A DNA stretch of 64,000 nucleotides from NCBI GenBank assembly GCA_905183005.1, contig CAJJDO010000020.1:454837-518836 (forward strand), given 5' to 3'. The notes beneath the pieces were generated by a model. It searched no databases and was not told the origin of the DNA. It saw only the letters and a program-made list of their open reading frames with translations. Every line of letters begins with the position of its first letter. Within the stretch, counting starts at the first letter, position 1. Below, piece after piece: positions 10,725-22,684 of the stretch. Both the position numbers and the translations under genes were made by a program. Source of the stretch: Paramecium pentaurelia (Eukaryota > Ciliophora > Oligohymenophorea > Peniculida > Parameciidae).

Positions 10725-12505
10725 ATGAGTACAAGTGAACAAAAATCATTTAATATGGATTATTAACAAAAGTTGACATTATCACCTTTGTAAAAGTATG
10801 AGTTATACAACTAATTTCCTTGGCAAATGATATTACACACTTTATTGATAGTTTTTACTACAATTCAAGTTCTTAATGTTTTAGATCAATAAACTGCATA
10901 AAGTAGAGCCTAGCATATTATTTTAAAGAACATTCTACTTGGATTAGAGGAAGATAGCGATGAATTATAATTTTATAACTTTAATGACTTTTAAAAATAG
11001 CTACTTACAATGATAGACACTCTTAATGGTTTAGAAGATATTTTATTTTAAAATGTAAACATGAGTTTATCAGAGTTTAATTTTAATGTTTTCTATTCAT
11101 AATTTGATACTAACAATGCAAATTAAACAGTATTTAATGTTGACATAGATAAAGGATTTATAGAACCATTTGATATTAAAGATTTGCATTCAATCAAAAA
11201 TTTTATTGAAGATGTTTAAATTATGGAATTTTAAGGGAATAAGATTTATAATTTTATAAATTTTAGAGATATAGAAGGAGTTGAGTCTTGTACAAATTGG
11301 AATTTCAAAATAATATATAAATTTGATAAAATAGGAGTCATAAATGCTAGAATGGAAACAGGTACTAGTAATTGTCCTGAAGATCAGAAAAAGTAGAGTG
11401 GATAGGATTTTCTACTAATTCATTTAATTGTTTTTATATTAGGAAGTATTTCAATTTACACAACAATATAATATCTATATGATTTAGGGTCTGAATACAT
11501 GTATAATAAACAAATGTATAAAGACATAAAAAATATTGTAGAAACATAACCATTAAATGATTAATCAGATATAATTTAATAGGGACCTCAAGTTGGTGTT
11601 AAATTTTCACAAGCTTGGAGGACAGTTAATTATTAATAAGATGTTAAGGTATTTAATAATTGGTATATTTTAAATGCCTTAGGTGGTTTTTTTTAAGTTG
11701 TAGGAGCAACAATAGCTATAATGGATTAAATTTTGACAAATGATTTATCGATTTATAAATTTTAAATTATGATGATGGGATTTGGTTGTTTTTTATCTTG
11801 GTTAATGCTTTTATAATATTTGGAATATTTTTAAGATATAAGTCTTGTGACTTGGACATTAAAGAAATCTAGTAAGAATATTGCAATGTTTATATTCAGT
11901 ATTTTACCATTTTTTTTTGGATTTGTATATTTGGCTTAGGCTATATTTTGGAAGTATAATTATTTCTAAACAACAATTGATACTATTTTATCATTGTTTT
12001 CTTTATCAAATGGAGATATTTTATTAGGTATTATGAAATAAGATATAATTTAGAATCATTTAATTTAGTCAAACCTATTGGTATTATTGGTTAAATATAC
12101 CTTATTGTTTTTATGATAGTGTTTTTTACAGCTGTACAAAGTGTTCTTATAGCTATAATTATGGAAGGTTATGATGAAATTAATGCATAAAGAAAAAGAG
12201 AGAATAATTAAGATGAAAAAATAAAGGATGAAATTTTAGATTAAATTCAAAAAGAATAAGAAGAAATAAGCAAATCTGTTAGAAATGATGAATAAGATGA
12301 TGATAAAGAAATAATTATATCGAAACTAAATTTATATATGAGAAGAATAGATAGAATGTTAGAAGATCTTGATTTGATGGCAGATGAAATTGAAAATGCA
12401 AATATAACAATTAATGAAAAAGAATATTTGTTAAATGTTTTAAGAGAAAATATTGATAATATATCTAGAAATGTTAAATTTTAAATTAGTAACATGGAGT
12501 CATGA
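10725..12505 (+). CDS. Mucolipin/polycystin-like TRP cation channel
   Basis: 584 residues. A cytoplasmic N-terminus precedes TM1 (FPWQMILHTLLIVFTTIQVL). A large extracytosolic domain follows, then five further hydrophobic helices. Before the last of them is a pore-like SLFSLSNGDILLESF, corresponding to the LFSL.NGD pore motif of mucolipins and polycystins. The C-terminus is a charged coiled coil of about 120 residues, as is common for polycystin-type channels. Intron 12028-12053 lies inside the pore-proximal segment and is needed to reach the last helix. Ciliates have many such channels in cilia, endolysosomes or contractile vacuole membranes; which applies here cannot be told. Confidence 0.85.
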
Positions 12506-12510
12506 TTATA

Positions 12511-12540
12511 TGATTTTATTTAATACTCTAAATAAAATCA
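12511..12540. repeat. Perfect 12-bp inverted repeat just after the channel gene
   Basis: The arms tgattttattta (12511-12522) and taaataaaatca (12529-12540) are exact reverse complements around a 6-nt loop. The repeat starts five bases after the TGA of the channel gene, so it would form a hairpin in the 3' UTR of its mRNA. No function is established for such hairpins here. Confidence 0.8.
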
Positions 12541-12655
12541 TATTTAAAATATATATATTTATTGTTCATCTTATATTGATATTATAAATATATTTTTAGA
12601 TGTTGAATTTTCATAATTAAATTAACCAAATTTTATTAATTTTTTAATAAATAAA

Positions 12656-12949
12656 ATGAAGTTTGAAGAAATCATTAGAAAATATGTTAGTCCAATAAAG
12701 AGATTTGATCATGTTCTTCCAAATAATTATTCAGCCTAAGATATTTATAATTATTATGAAGAATTGGTAATTTATTTTGTGAAATAGGCTAAATTTAATG
12801 AAATTGAATCATTTACAAAAATCAGATTTACAAGAAAGTTTGCAGAAGTTGCATAAACATAAGACCAAATGGACTGGTTGAATGATAGAGCCAAGGAGAT
12901 TTCTAATGTGGCCATGAGTTTGTTCAAACTTAGATTTCCTTAATTATGA
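12656..12949 (+). CDS. Small intronless protein, unknown
   Basis: 97 residues from ATG 12656 to TGA 12947-12949. The sequence starts MKFEEIIRKYVSPIKRF and looks helical and soluble, with no signal peptide or membrane helix. Gln is written TAA/TAG several times, as in neighbouring real genes. No family recognised. It converges with GID8, whose stop is 50 bp away. Confidence 0.65.
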
Positions 12950-12998
12950 GAAATAGAAGATATTAAAAAATAAAAACAATATATTTCTTAATATTGAG

Positions 12999-13712
12999 TC
13001 ATTATTCTTTTGAGAATTACCCTTTAGATATTTCTATTAAATGAGGATATTAAAGTTTAGAATTCAATAATTCTTATGCCCATTATAATATTTTCATTAG
13101 TATTGTTATTTTAGCTTGTTCATTTCCTTAAGAGTCTTAAAATAATTATTAATTGACTTCGCTAGCTACTTTAATTCTTTATGAGTTTTAAGTCAAATGA
13201 CTTAAAGGACATTTATTAAGATCTTTGTAAGCTAATAAAGACATAGCCTTTTCAATTTCATCTATAAGATGAGGCTTTATAAAATATAATATTATACTTA
13301 ATCTTTTAAGAACTCTATAATTTAATTTTGTGCATATGTAACAGCTTAATCTAATTCATTTGTTTTAATAAGTTCTATTAGTTTTTGCATTTTCAATTTA
13401 AAAAGAATTTATTTGTTATTGCTCATAGATACTTTTTCTAAGGCTAAATCAATTTCACCATTTAATATATTTTTTTTTATCTCAATTCTCTCAATCATTT
13501 TATCAAGTTCTTTATTAGACACTTTGTTATAGTACATTTTAAATATTACATTAAATTCCAGCCTCTTTAGAAAATTCAATTGCAGCATCTCTATAACCTT
13601 CAACAATAAAGAAATTGAGGACTAATTCATTCATTTAAGCTTTTGGAATTACAATATTGTTTTAATTATGATGCCATTCTTCAGCAGAAATTTTCTCTAG
13701 ACTTTAATTCAT
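12999..13712 (-). CDS. GID8: GID8/TWA1, CTLH-GID ubiquitin ligase subunit
   Basis: 220 residues, the usual size for GID8 (human protein 228). EEWHHNQ and a LisH block around MNELVLNFFIVEGYRDAA are followed by a CTLH domain containing RIEIKKNILNGEIDLALEKV. The CRA region follows, with FLKDQPHLIDEIEKAMSLLA and ILQWAQELLNSKLQYPHL, the latter very close to the LLWAQNELDQKKVKYPKM region of animal GID8. GID8 is the scaffold that joins the CTLH E3 ligase arms. Two introns, 13275-13297 and 13522-13549, both end in AAG, and both are required for frame. Confidence 0.93.
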
Positions 13713-14904
13713 AAATAATTAATATAATTACATTAAAATTATTCATATTCCTAAATTTTCATAATTTTAGATTACTTATAAGACTTTGATTCTAAAACTC
13801 TTAAATAACACAAAAATAAAGTGACTATTGATTTTTCATTTTAAATAATTGGTATACATAAAAAAACTATTATCTATTTGATTATCCCACATTATTGTAA
13901 ATTTTCAGAAATTAATATTAAATTTACAAGAAGATCAAATTTTAATTTATGATTATTTAATCTTCTTATAAATTCATAAGGTTTCTTTTATAATAAATTT
14001 ATAATAATACTTGAAAATTTTCATAAAATAATTAATATTATTTAATTTTCAAAAAAATTATTCCTAATTTTCCAAAAGAAAGCATTAAGATATTGTTCAT
14101 CTCTTTTCCCAACCCATTCCAAGGCTTATTTAAAATATTATGTATGTTAATCACCTTCTTTTTACTAATCTCATATTTTAAAAATCAACAGTAGATTTCA
14201 TATTAAATATTATTAAATAAATATTCTAATAAGATATAATATATTATTCCTAAAAGATCAACCTAATATTTCTTTACTAATTCCATTTAATTTATAATCA
14301 GTTTTTAATATTTATTATGATTAATGTTAGTATACATAATGAAATTATAAAAATAGAATCATGAAAATGATTATTTTAATTAGTAATTAGATTATATTAT
14401 ATTAATAAATTTAATAATCATCAATCTTAAATATAATGCTTAATTATTATTTAAAGTATTGATTTATCATATTTAATATATTTCAAATTAAGTTAATTCA
14501 ATAGATCTAAAATTATATTATAATGTAATACAATTAATTTAGTTATTAAACATAATTACTAAAAAGGTACTAGTTTAAATATACAATTAAAGCTATTAAC
14601 AAAAACTTATTATTTATAAGTATAATAAATGTAGATTTAAAATAGATCAATGGATATACCATTCTATTTTAAAAATACATAAATATAAATTTAAATTCCC
14701 ATTTTCTAGAGTATCAATTATTTCTGTAAGACCTCAAAAGTCCAATTTCATAAATTTCTTATAATTTTAGAATATAAAAAATCTGAAGATTTAGGAAGCT
14801 ATTATTGTTAAAATGAATTAAGTCTAATTAGATTAATATCAGTCCTAACAATTTTATCTAAGTTATTATATTTAATCAAGAGTTAAATTGGTGCATAAAA
14901 ATAG
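13713..14904. other. Long AT-rich gap with possible decayed coding fragments
   Basis: About 1.2 kb, long for this genome. On the - strand at about 14045-14165 a protein-like stretch (containing ALEWVGKRDEQYLNAFFWK) is open for some 40 codons but has no start and is followed by an in-frame TGA. A second fragment near 13900-13990 reads RRLNNHKLKFDLLVNLILIS in a related frame. These look like remnants of a lost gene, but open frames of 50 codons are expected by chance when TGA is the only stop. From 14200 to 14900 I see only low-complexity AT sequence. Confidence 0.3.
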
Positions 14905-15165
14905 ATGGGTTGTGGTTCTATAAAATCGGTATAGGAAACAAATTAACCTATATAAATGAAATAAAAAAGTTTAAAACTGAAGACTTCTTCAACTTTACCA
15001 GAAGAAATCAAAAAGAAAGTATTTCGAAATAAAGATGGAAAGTTATTTTATATTGTTGAGGAAGATAATAAATACATTTAAGTTCCCTTATTAAATAGTG
15101 CAGAATAAAATAGTTTGCTGAATAGAAGAAGATAAATGCGTACATAAAGTGATTAACTATTTTGA
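14905..15165 (+). CDS. Small MG-Cys acylated protein, unknown
   Basis: 86 residues, intronless. The N-terminus MGCGSIKSVQ fits N-myristoylation with adjacent palmitoylation, so a membrane-associated role is likely. The rest is basic and Gln-rich, with a short block VFRNKDGKLFYIVEEDNKYI that may fold as a beta-hairpin. It lacks the SILK and RVxF motifs of the other small acylated proteins in this window. The gene converges with the lipase gene, with 38 bp between the stops. Confidence 0.6.
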
Positions 15166-15203
15166 TTAAATTAACTATATATTTATATTTTTTCGATCTA
15201 AAA

Positions 15204-16145
15204 TCATTAGCAAACTAGTACTCCAATAGCTAGGTTATATCCCAAATAATTGCAATGATCATCTACACTCAAATCAACTAAATTTTGATTTGAACATCTT
15301 GAATCTTCTTTTATTTCATCATTACAAATTTTAACACTAAATTTTATAATAAAAATTATACTCTTTATGGAAGATGAGAAAATCTTTGTAATAAGCTTCT
15401 GTGTTTATATGATGAAATCCTTAAACTTCCATAGGTAAATGAGGTACAGGATCATGATCATGAGTTACTCTAAATTTAGCAGCTGGATATATTGATTTTA
15501 CGAAATTGAAGAATGCAGAATCTCCAACTCTTGGTGATCCAAAAGAATAAAAATGATCAACTTTATATCCATTAACAGTCAAAGCAACTAAAGCATGTGT
15601 AGCTAATGATCCTCCTAAACTATGTCCAGTAATGACTAATTTGGCATTTGGATATTTGCTTGTCAATCTTTTTGCTGCATTTAAGACTTAATCTTGAATA
15701 CCCAAATAAGAATAGTAGAATCCTCTAAAATATTATTTAAATATAATAACCTATGAACTTGACAGTTGTTTGTACAGTATGGAAATGATGTTTTTATATA
15801 ATTAAGATCTTCAAACCAATTTTTAATGGACCAAGGAAGAGTTCCCCTGAAAACAATAATAATTTCGTTGTGTTTAGGGTCATATCCTGAAAATCCTGCA
15901 TTTTCATTGGTTGCATTAACAAATATTTATACATCATCCATGTAAGGTGTTTTACTACATGGTGTAGTACATGACCAATTTACTATAACATTAGGATTAC
16001 AGTAACTAGCAGCACAGAAATACCAATATCTTGTAGCAGCTGTCTCATCATAGCCACTATTAGAATCAATAATGAAATCATCATCATCTTATGCGTGAGT
16101 AGTCACTGTCAGTATTAGAATGACGAATAAGATATCAAATTTCAT
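15204..16145 (-). CDS. Secreted class 3 lipase
   Basis: 296 residues. A signal peptide at residues 1-18 is followed by a Cys-rich region and an alpha/beta-hydrolase lipase_3 core. Seen: IIIVFRGT (oxyanion region), nucleophile elbow TGHSLGGSLA with catalytic Ser, then FGSPRVGD, the catalytic Asp region THDHDPVPHLP, and a late His in DDHCNYLG. This is the triad layout of fungal-type triacylglycerol lipases. Two introns, 15725-15750 (starting GTT rather than GTA) and 15337-15361. It is likely secreted or in phagosomes, acting on food lipids. Confidence 0.93.
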
Positions 16146-17309
16146 ATTATTATATTATTAATTTTTAATTTTTAAAATACGTATTTCATTTTGTAAAGCT
16201 TCTATTTTTTGTAATAATTAACAATTAACAAATCAATCTACCCTAAACTTTCTAATTTTTATAATTATTAAATAAAATCACAAAAACCCCTCTACTCTTA
16301 TAATGGATAGTAATTTCAATGTTGTATTTATCTATCTTTAACTATGCCTTCTCAAAATCTAATATAATCTAGTCGCTTAATGTATGAATCTCTGAAATCA
16401 AACAATTCAAATTTATATTAATTTTTACATAAGTTCAATTATTATTTTTGTTTCCTATGGACTACTAATTTTTATATTGACTATCCCTAAGAATAACTTA
16501 CATTAATTTGTTATATAAAATCAAAAAAATTCATAGCAAATAGTTTATCAATATCAATTTATTTACCATATTCTATTTTTTAAATCTATTTCTAATTTAA
16601 AACATAATTTCAATAATTGTTATAGAATTTACGTTATTCTACTATTGCTAATAATTAGGATTTGGTAATTAAATATATCATTTTATTCCAATAAACTATA
16701 TAATTCAAACTAATTCATTTAAATTTAATCACATTCCATCTCATTTTGAAAAAATAACATTTATAAGAAAATTTAAAAATTTGGTGACCTTAAGTTAAAA
16801 ATAAATAACTTATTATTGATCATTATAATTTAAGAGCAAATGTAAATTTGTTAATCTATTAGAAAAATATTATATACATTAAATCTCCAAAAACATATCA
16901 TATTAATTTTGATATTTTTATATGCAAGTTTTGAATCATGAAGAGCCCTTTTTATTATTAAAGTGGATATTAGGATCTTTTACAGATTTGATAAATATTC
17001 TTACATCATCTCCAATTAAAAATAACTTAATATTGTTAATAAAAATAAATATAAATAAATTAGTAAATATAATTCAATTATCATGTCAAAGTCTTTATAA
17101 ACATAAGTTAATTAATAGATTCTATAATATTTATGTTACAGTATTAGAAGATTACTTGATAACAGATTGTATTTTCAAATAATAATAATAAATATGAATA
17201 TAATTAACTTATATTGAATATAATTCTGATATCTATTATTTGTTTAATCAAATTATGAATTTTGTGTAAGGATATTTGTTGGACTTTTTAATTTTATATT
17301 ATATAATTA
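16146..17309. other. Long gap with possible decayed minus-strand gene
   Basis: About 1.16 kb. On the - strand, 16190-16620 shows protein-like stretches in two frames: one includes DSYIKRLDYIRF, the other DFEKAQLKIDKYNIEITIHY. They would join if one T of a TTTT run near 16350 were absent. In-frame TGA codons interrupt the upstream part. This looks like a pseudogene, but chance cannot be excluded because TGA-only frames stay open long in AT-rich DNA. A small + frame at 16922-17197 is listed separately. Confidence 0.3.
16922..17197 (+). CDS. Doubtful small hydrophobic ORF
   Basis: A 91-codon frame starting MQVLNHEEPFLLLKWILG and ending with four TAA Gln codons before TGA. Its first 86 codons contain no TAA or TAG and use CAA for Gln, unlike the clear genes around it, where TAA dominates. 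It is Ile/Leu/Asn-rich with no recognisable domain. It may be a real small gene or a chance frame in an AT-rich gap. Confidence 0.25.
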
Positions 17310-20300
17310 ATGAATGAGTTATTTAGGAAATCATTTTAGGCTTCAACTGTTGATACTAGAGAAAGATTGGCAACCAGATAGATTAAATAGCATTTAGATA
17401 CATCCATTCCAAAATCCATTCTTGATCAAAATGGAATTGAAAGATGGATCAATGATATATTGAGAGAAACTTGTTTAAATGAGAAATAGAACAGTTTGAA
17501 CAAATTAGGTCTTGATAAAAATACTTTAAAGGTTGTAAATGACTCTCTAATTTTCATTGTAGAGTGCCGGAGTTAAGGATGAAGACGTTAGTAGACTTTA
17601 TCGAAGCATGTTTGTTTATACAGTGGGATTTTATGAAATGCTTCATGAAATTCTTAGAAATTTATAGTTAACAGCATCCATTTGGAAAGTATTTGGAATA
17701 TTATTAGAATATGTTGCTAAAGGAGATTTTTAATTTACAATAAATTAGATATAGTAAGAAACTTAATAAAAAATTGAAGAGCTCAATGAAACACTAACTT
17801 AAAGAGAAACAAAATTTAAGGTAATAGAAAAAAAGACATAAGAAGAAATATTACAATTATAGAATATGTTATAAGATATAACGGATTAGAATAATGTGTT
17901 AAAATTACAAAGAGAAAATGCTGAACTAGATTTTCAATAATCTAATACAGCATTTGAAGAAGAAGTAGCTTTAAGAATAAAATTTGAATATAGAATTAAT
18001 GAAATTACATCAATTTATAGAGAATTAGCTTAAAACTATTCATAATTATGTGAGGAGTTATCAGAAATAAGAATTTTGTATGATAAAACAAGTAAAGATC
18101 TTATGAAATCTAACAAATAATTATAAACTGTAATTGAAGAAAAAGATATTAGAGACAATGAAATTAATCATCTTAAATAAACAATAGAGAATTAAAAAAG
18201 ATAATTGGATGAAAAGGAAAATAAAATTCTAATATATGAATTAAAAATAAATAAATTAACAAAGAGTTCTGTTAATGATTAAAGTATTTCAATGAATTAT
18301 GAACATTAATTTAATTAATTATGTATGCAATTTTCAAAGTATAAAGAGGAAAATATATTAAAGTAATTTATTTTCTTAATTAAATTATAGATTATAAGAA
18401 TTAGAAAAATATTAAAGAAATTATTAAGATGTTTTAGATTTAAATAAAAAGTTAACAAATGAGAATTAATTAATAAAATAAGAAAAATTTTAATTATAAA
18501 CAGAAAATAATAAATATAAAATTACAGTTGATTCATTTGGATAATTGGAATAAGGTTATAGATCTAGTATATTGTAATTATAATAAGAAAACAGAGAAAT
18601 AATTGAAGAACATGATAATGAAATTAAGAAATTTTAAAAAATATAAGTAGAACATTCATTTGGTATGTAAAGAATATAGGTTTAATAAAATGAAATATTG
18701 GCATTAAATCAAAATATTTAATAAATGAAAATTGCCAAAATTCATTTAGATGAGTTATTTATTAAAGAGAAGGCACGAGTATAGTTATTATAAAATAGTT
18801 TAGAAGGAAAAGAAGAAACTATTTTAGATTTAGAAAAATGTTTAAGTTTTAGTTAATAAAGATTACATACTTTGACAATGGAAATGAATGAATAGGAAAA
18901 TAAATTAAGATTAAATTAATAGGATTTTACAGCAGCTGAAATATCTTATAAGAAAAAAATTGAATAATTATTAGAAACCATAGACACATAAAGACATGAA
19001 TTGATTAATGAAAGAGATAAACTTGAAGCTCTTTAAAATTAATTTGAATCTTAAAGAAAAGAATTAGCAGAGATTAAATCTTTGTATAAAGATTAAGTTT
19101 TTGTGAACAATAATTTAGTTACTAAATAAATATTTTCAGATCGTATTATCAATAATGATAATTAAAGAATAGGTGAATATATTAATGAAATTACTGATAT
19201 AAAAGTTAAATATGATGAATCTTAAAGAATATATAGACAACTTGAAATTAAATTTAATGAATAATAAAAATTAATGGATAAAGATAAGTCTTTTTTAGTT
19301 GATAGATATGTAGGTAAAATAAACAATTATAAAATTATGTAAAAAGAGTTGGTTTCTAAGATGAAACTTGAAGATGCTTTAAGTTAATGGGATAGAACTA
19401 ATTAAAAACTAATTAAATTAGATTAATCATATAAAAATCTTTATGAATAAGTCAAATCACTTCAGAATTTAAATTAATAATAAGATAAAGAAATTTTAGG
19501 ATTAAATAATAAATTAAAAGATCAATTAAACTTAATTAAAAAACTGACAACAGATTATAATAAGAGTACTAATAATTTAAAGATAATAAAATTTAAATAA
19601 TTGATATATTGTGTAAGTCTTAAGGAAGTGAATTAATAACTCAAATAATAAACAGATAATTTACTATAAATCTAAAATAATAATAAAGAATTAAATAATG
19701 AATTAGCTAATTTAAAGGAAGAAAATCTTAAATAAAAATAACTAATAAGAAGATATAGATTATCTGCTTAGGGTTAATAATAACAAAGTCAAGTTCAAAT
19801 AGAGGATTAGGATTCTACAAATGATCTTTAAAATTAATAAAATAATAAATAAATTAATAAGTCTGAACATTTAAAATCAGAAAAATCATAAGATGATTAA
19901 TCAATATCTATAAATAATTCAATTTTACTTTAAAATCAAACAAAATAATTAAAAAAATCTAAATTTTAAATTGAAGTTGAATAAATAGAATAGAATTTAT
20001 CAAAAAAAAAATAAGAAGATAATTCATTAAAATTAGAATAATTATCATAAACTATAGATATAAAATAATCCTAAATTGAAAATAATTCTTAATTTTAACC
20101 ATAAAAATTAAATAGTCTTTAAATAAAAGATGAACTACTTAATATTGATGACAATCAATTTTCTATTGATAATGATAAACATTAATAAACTCCTTTTATT
20201 AAATCTCGTAGTATTAGTGTAAGTTAAGGAAGTAAAAGTTAGAGAAGTAACAAATCATAATAAATGGATTTTGTAGTTAGAGTTAAGAAAAATACTTTGA

Positions 20301-20374
20301 TATAAAATGCAAAGATGAATTCAAAATAATTTGGTCGATTATTTTAAATTACTAGAGATCATTATCAATCTTGA
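17310..20374 (+). CDS. Large coiled-coil protein, likely cytoskeletal or ciliary
   Basis: 1002 residues. The first 150 residues form a compact-looking N-terminal region (GIERWINDILRETCL and RLYRSMFVYTVGFYEMLHEIL), then almost uninterrupted coiled coil from about residue 150 to 800, then a Gln/Asn/Ser-rich tail. A final basic segment is VVRVKKNTLIQNAKMNSKQ. Introns 17535-17562 and 18363-18390 are needed for frame. The N-terminal block is reminiscent of ciliary coiled-coil proteins, but I cannot name the family. Its stop codon overlaps by 10 bp the end of the convergent gene on the other strand. Confidence 0.8.
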
Positions 20375-20862
20375 ATTTTATTAAAATACTAAGAAATATC
20401 ATCAATTACAATTTCTTTATAAAAATCTTTCAATTTAGTTTATCTTTGTCTTTTTATTTTTGTAACCTGGAAAAGAGGTTTTTATTTAAATGTCTCAATC
20501 ATTTCTTATTATTCTTCTATACTAAATGATTTATTGAATAGTTTTTATTCTTTAGTTTAACTGAATTTTCTTAAAGTACCACATAATAAGGAATCAAATT
20601 TTAAATCCCAATTTTATAAAGATGGATATTGTTATTGTTCATCCATTCTAGTAAAAATTTATGTAACAAAAAGTTAATTTTTTATACTCGAAGATATTAT
20701 TGGAAGATTTAATAATCGAGCTTAAAATGATTGATTTTATTTTTTTGGTGTTAAATATCTAGATTTAGCTTCCTTTTTGTGAAGTCGAACTTAATTTTTA
20801 ATATATTTTTCTTATTATATTGCTAATGAAGCATTTCTTGGTCTATTTCTTTCAGAAAACAT
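20365..20862 (-). CDS. Basic protein of 165 residues, unknown
   Basis: Intronless frame from ATG 20862 to TGA 20365-20367, starting MFSERNRPRNASLAIQQEKY. It is rich in Lys, Arg and Gln, has no membrane helix and belongs to no recognised family. Codon use (TAA for Gln, AGA for Arg) matches neighbouring real genes. The last three codons overlap the 3' end of the convergent coiled-coil gene. Confidence 0.65.
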
Positions 20863-21159
20863 TAGTAAAATTGACTTCCTTGAATTTATTTTCTGTTAGG
20901 ATTAATCATACATGCTATATATCTATTTTTAAGTTAGATTACACAATCAAAAAATTATTAATAAATTATTTCGATCAGTATTAAAAATATATGGTATATA
21001 TATATATATAAATGATAATAAAAATTTTATAATTAAGCTTTATCATGGGGATAAAAAATAATAATATTAAAATTTAAATAATTCACATATGAATTGTTTA
21101 ATGAATAAAAAATATTTAAAGAAATTAAAAATATATAAAATATATCCGTTAATATATTA

Positions 21160-22486
21160 ATGTTAAGACAACGATCGACATCAAAGGGTAAGCATTTTGA
21201 TAGGTATTTGTGTATCTTAGAATGTCAGATTAGTTCCAGAGAAAGTCAATTTAAGTGATTATCAAATTCATATGGTAGAGGATTAAAAAAATGAATCATT
21301 AAGAGAACTTGATCTTAATGAATAATTGAGAGTTGAAAATAGTCAAGCCAAATACAATAATTTATTAAAACAAAAATTAATGGAAAATAAATCTTAATCA
21401 AGTCTATTTGTCTATTAAAGACAACCATCAAAATATAAACCTTATATTTTTGAGAATGAATGTCCTTCTCCTGTTAGAAAAATAGCCAAAGCACCTTATA
21501 AAATTTTAGATGCCCCAAAAATAAAAGATGATTTCTATTATCAACTAGTTGATTGGAGTATGAATAATTAAATTGGAGTTGGTCTTGGAAATTCAGTTTA
21601 TACTTGGAATGCAATAACAAATGAAACAACATAATTATTGGAAATTGAAGCTCCAGTTTGTGTTAGTAGTGTTAAATGGTGTGATAGAAGTGATATTATA
21701 GCAATAGGAGATGATACAGGTGCAGTCAGAATATATGATATTGTTAAAGCTAAAATATTAAAAACATATGAAAATCATAATTCTAGAGTAGGTTGTTTAG
21801 ATTGGAATGGATGTAATATAACAAGTGGTAGTAGAGATAAGAGTATATTGTTTTAAGATATAAGAACTAATAATGATTATGAATTATCATTTTAAAGTCA
21901 TAAATAAGAAGTATGTGGATTATAATGGAGTCCAAATGAATAATTTTTGGCATCTGGAGGTAATGATAATAATGTAATGATATAATCAATAAAAATGCCA
22001 AATTAATCAATGTATATATTTAAGGATCATATTGCAGCTGTTAAAGCTTTAGCATGGTCACCTCATTAACCAAATATACTATGTAGTGGAGGTGGAACAA
22101 CAGACAAATGTTTAAAATTCTGGAATACATCAAATGGATAACTATAAAATAGTATAGATACTGGTAGTTAAATTTGCAATATGAAATGGTCTACTAATAC
22201 AAATGAATTAGTCACTTCACATGGGTATATTATTTATTTATATATATATAGTTATTCTCTTAATTAAGTTGCTGTTTGGAAAATGCCTAAGATTGAAAGA
22301 ATTGCTACTTTATATGGTCATTCTTTTAGAGTTCTATATTTAGCTTTAAGTCCTGATGGAGAGAATGTTGTAACTGGCAGTGGAGATGAAACTCTTAGAT
22401 TTTGGAAGTTGTTTCCTTCAAAAAATAAAAATTCAAATCTTGTTAATCAATCAAAATTGGATTCTATTAGATTGGATATTAGATGA
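21160..22486 (+). CDS. Cdc20/Cdh1-type activator of the APC/C
   Basis: 424 residues with a seven-bladed WD40 propeller. The N-terminal C-box appears as DRLVPEK only when the 25-nt intron 21204-21228 is spliced at its CAG end. The propeller begins YQLVDWSMNNQIGVGLGNSVYTW and includes ITSGSRDKSILFQDIR and LASGGNDNNVMI. The last residues are LDIR, the C-terminal Ile-Arg tail that docks on APC/C TPR subunits. A second intron is at 22225-22251. The protein recruits APC/C substrates in mitosis or G1. The C-box is divergent (usual form DR-aromatic-IP-x-R). Whether it is Cdc20-like or Cdh1/Fzr-like is not decided here. Confidence 0.92.
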
Positions 22487-22684
22487 TGATAATTAAGCAA
22501 TCTTCTCTCATGTATAATAAAAATTATTCTATCTTTATTTTTTTAACCTAATATTTATTTATTTGTTTGTATTATACAAATCAAAAAAGACTATATTTTA
22601 TTATGAAAAATAAATATAGTAAAAATTTATAGAAATTATATATCGAATTAAAAAGACAATTAATAAATATAATTGTAAAAAATA

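Noticed and set aside
20998..21010. tatatatatata microsatellites, also near 61680 and 62530
   Set aside because: Short AT dinucleotide runs are common in this base composition; several are parts of introns.
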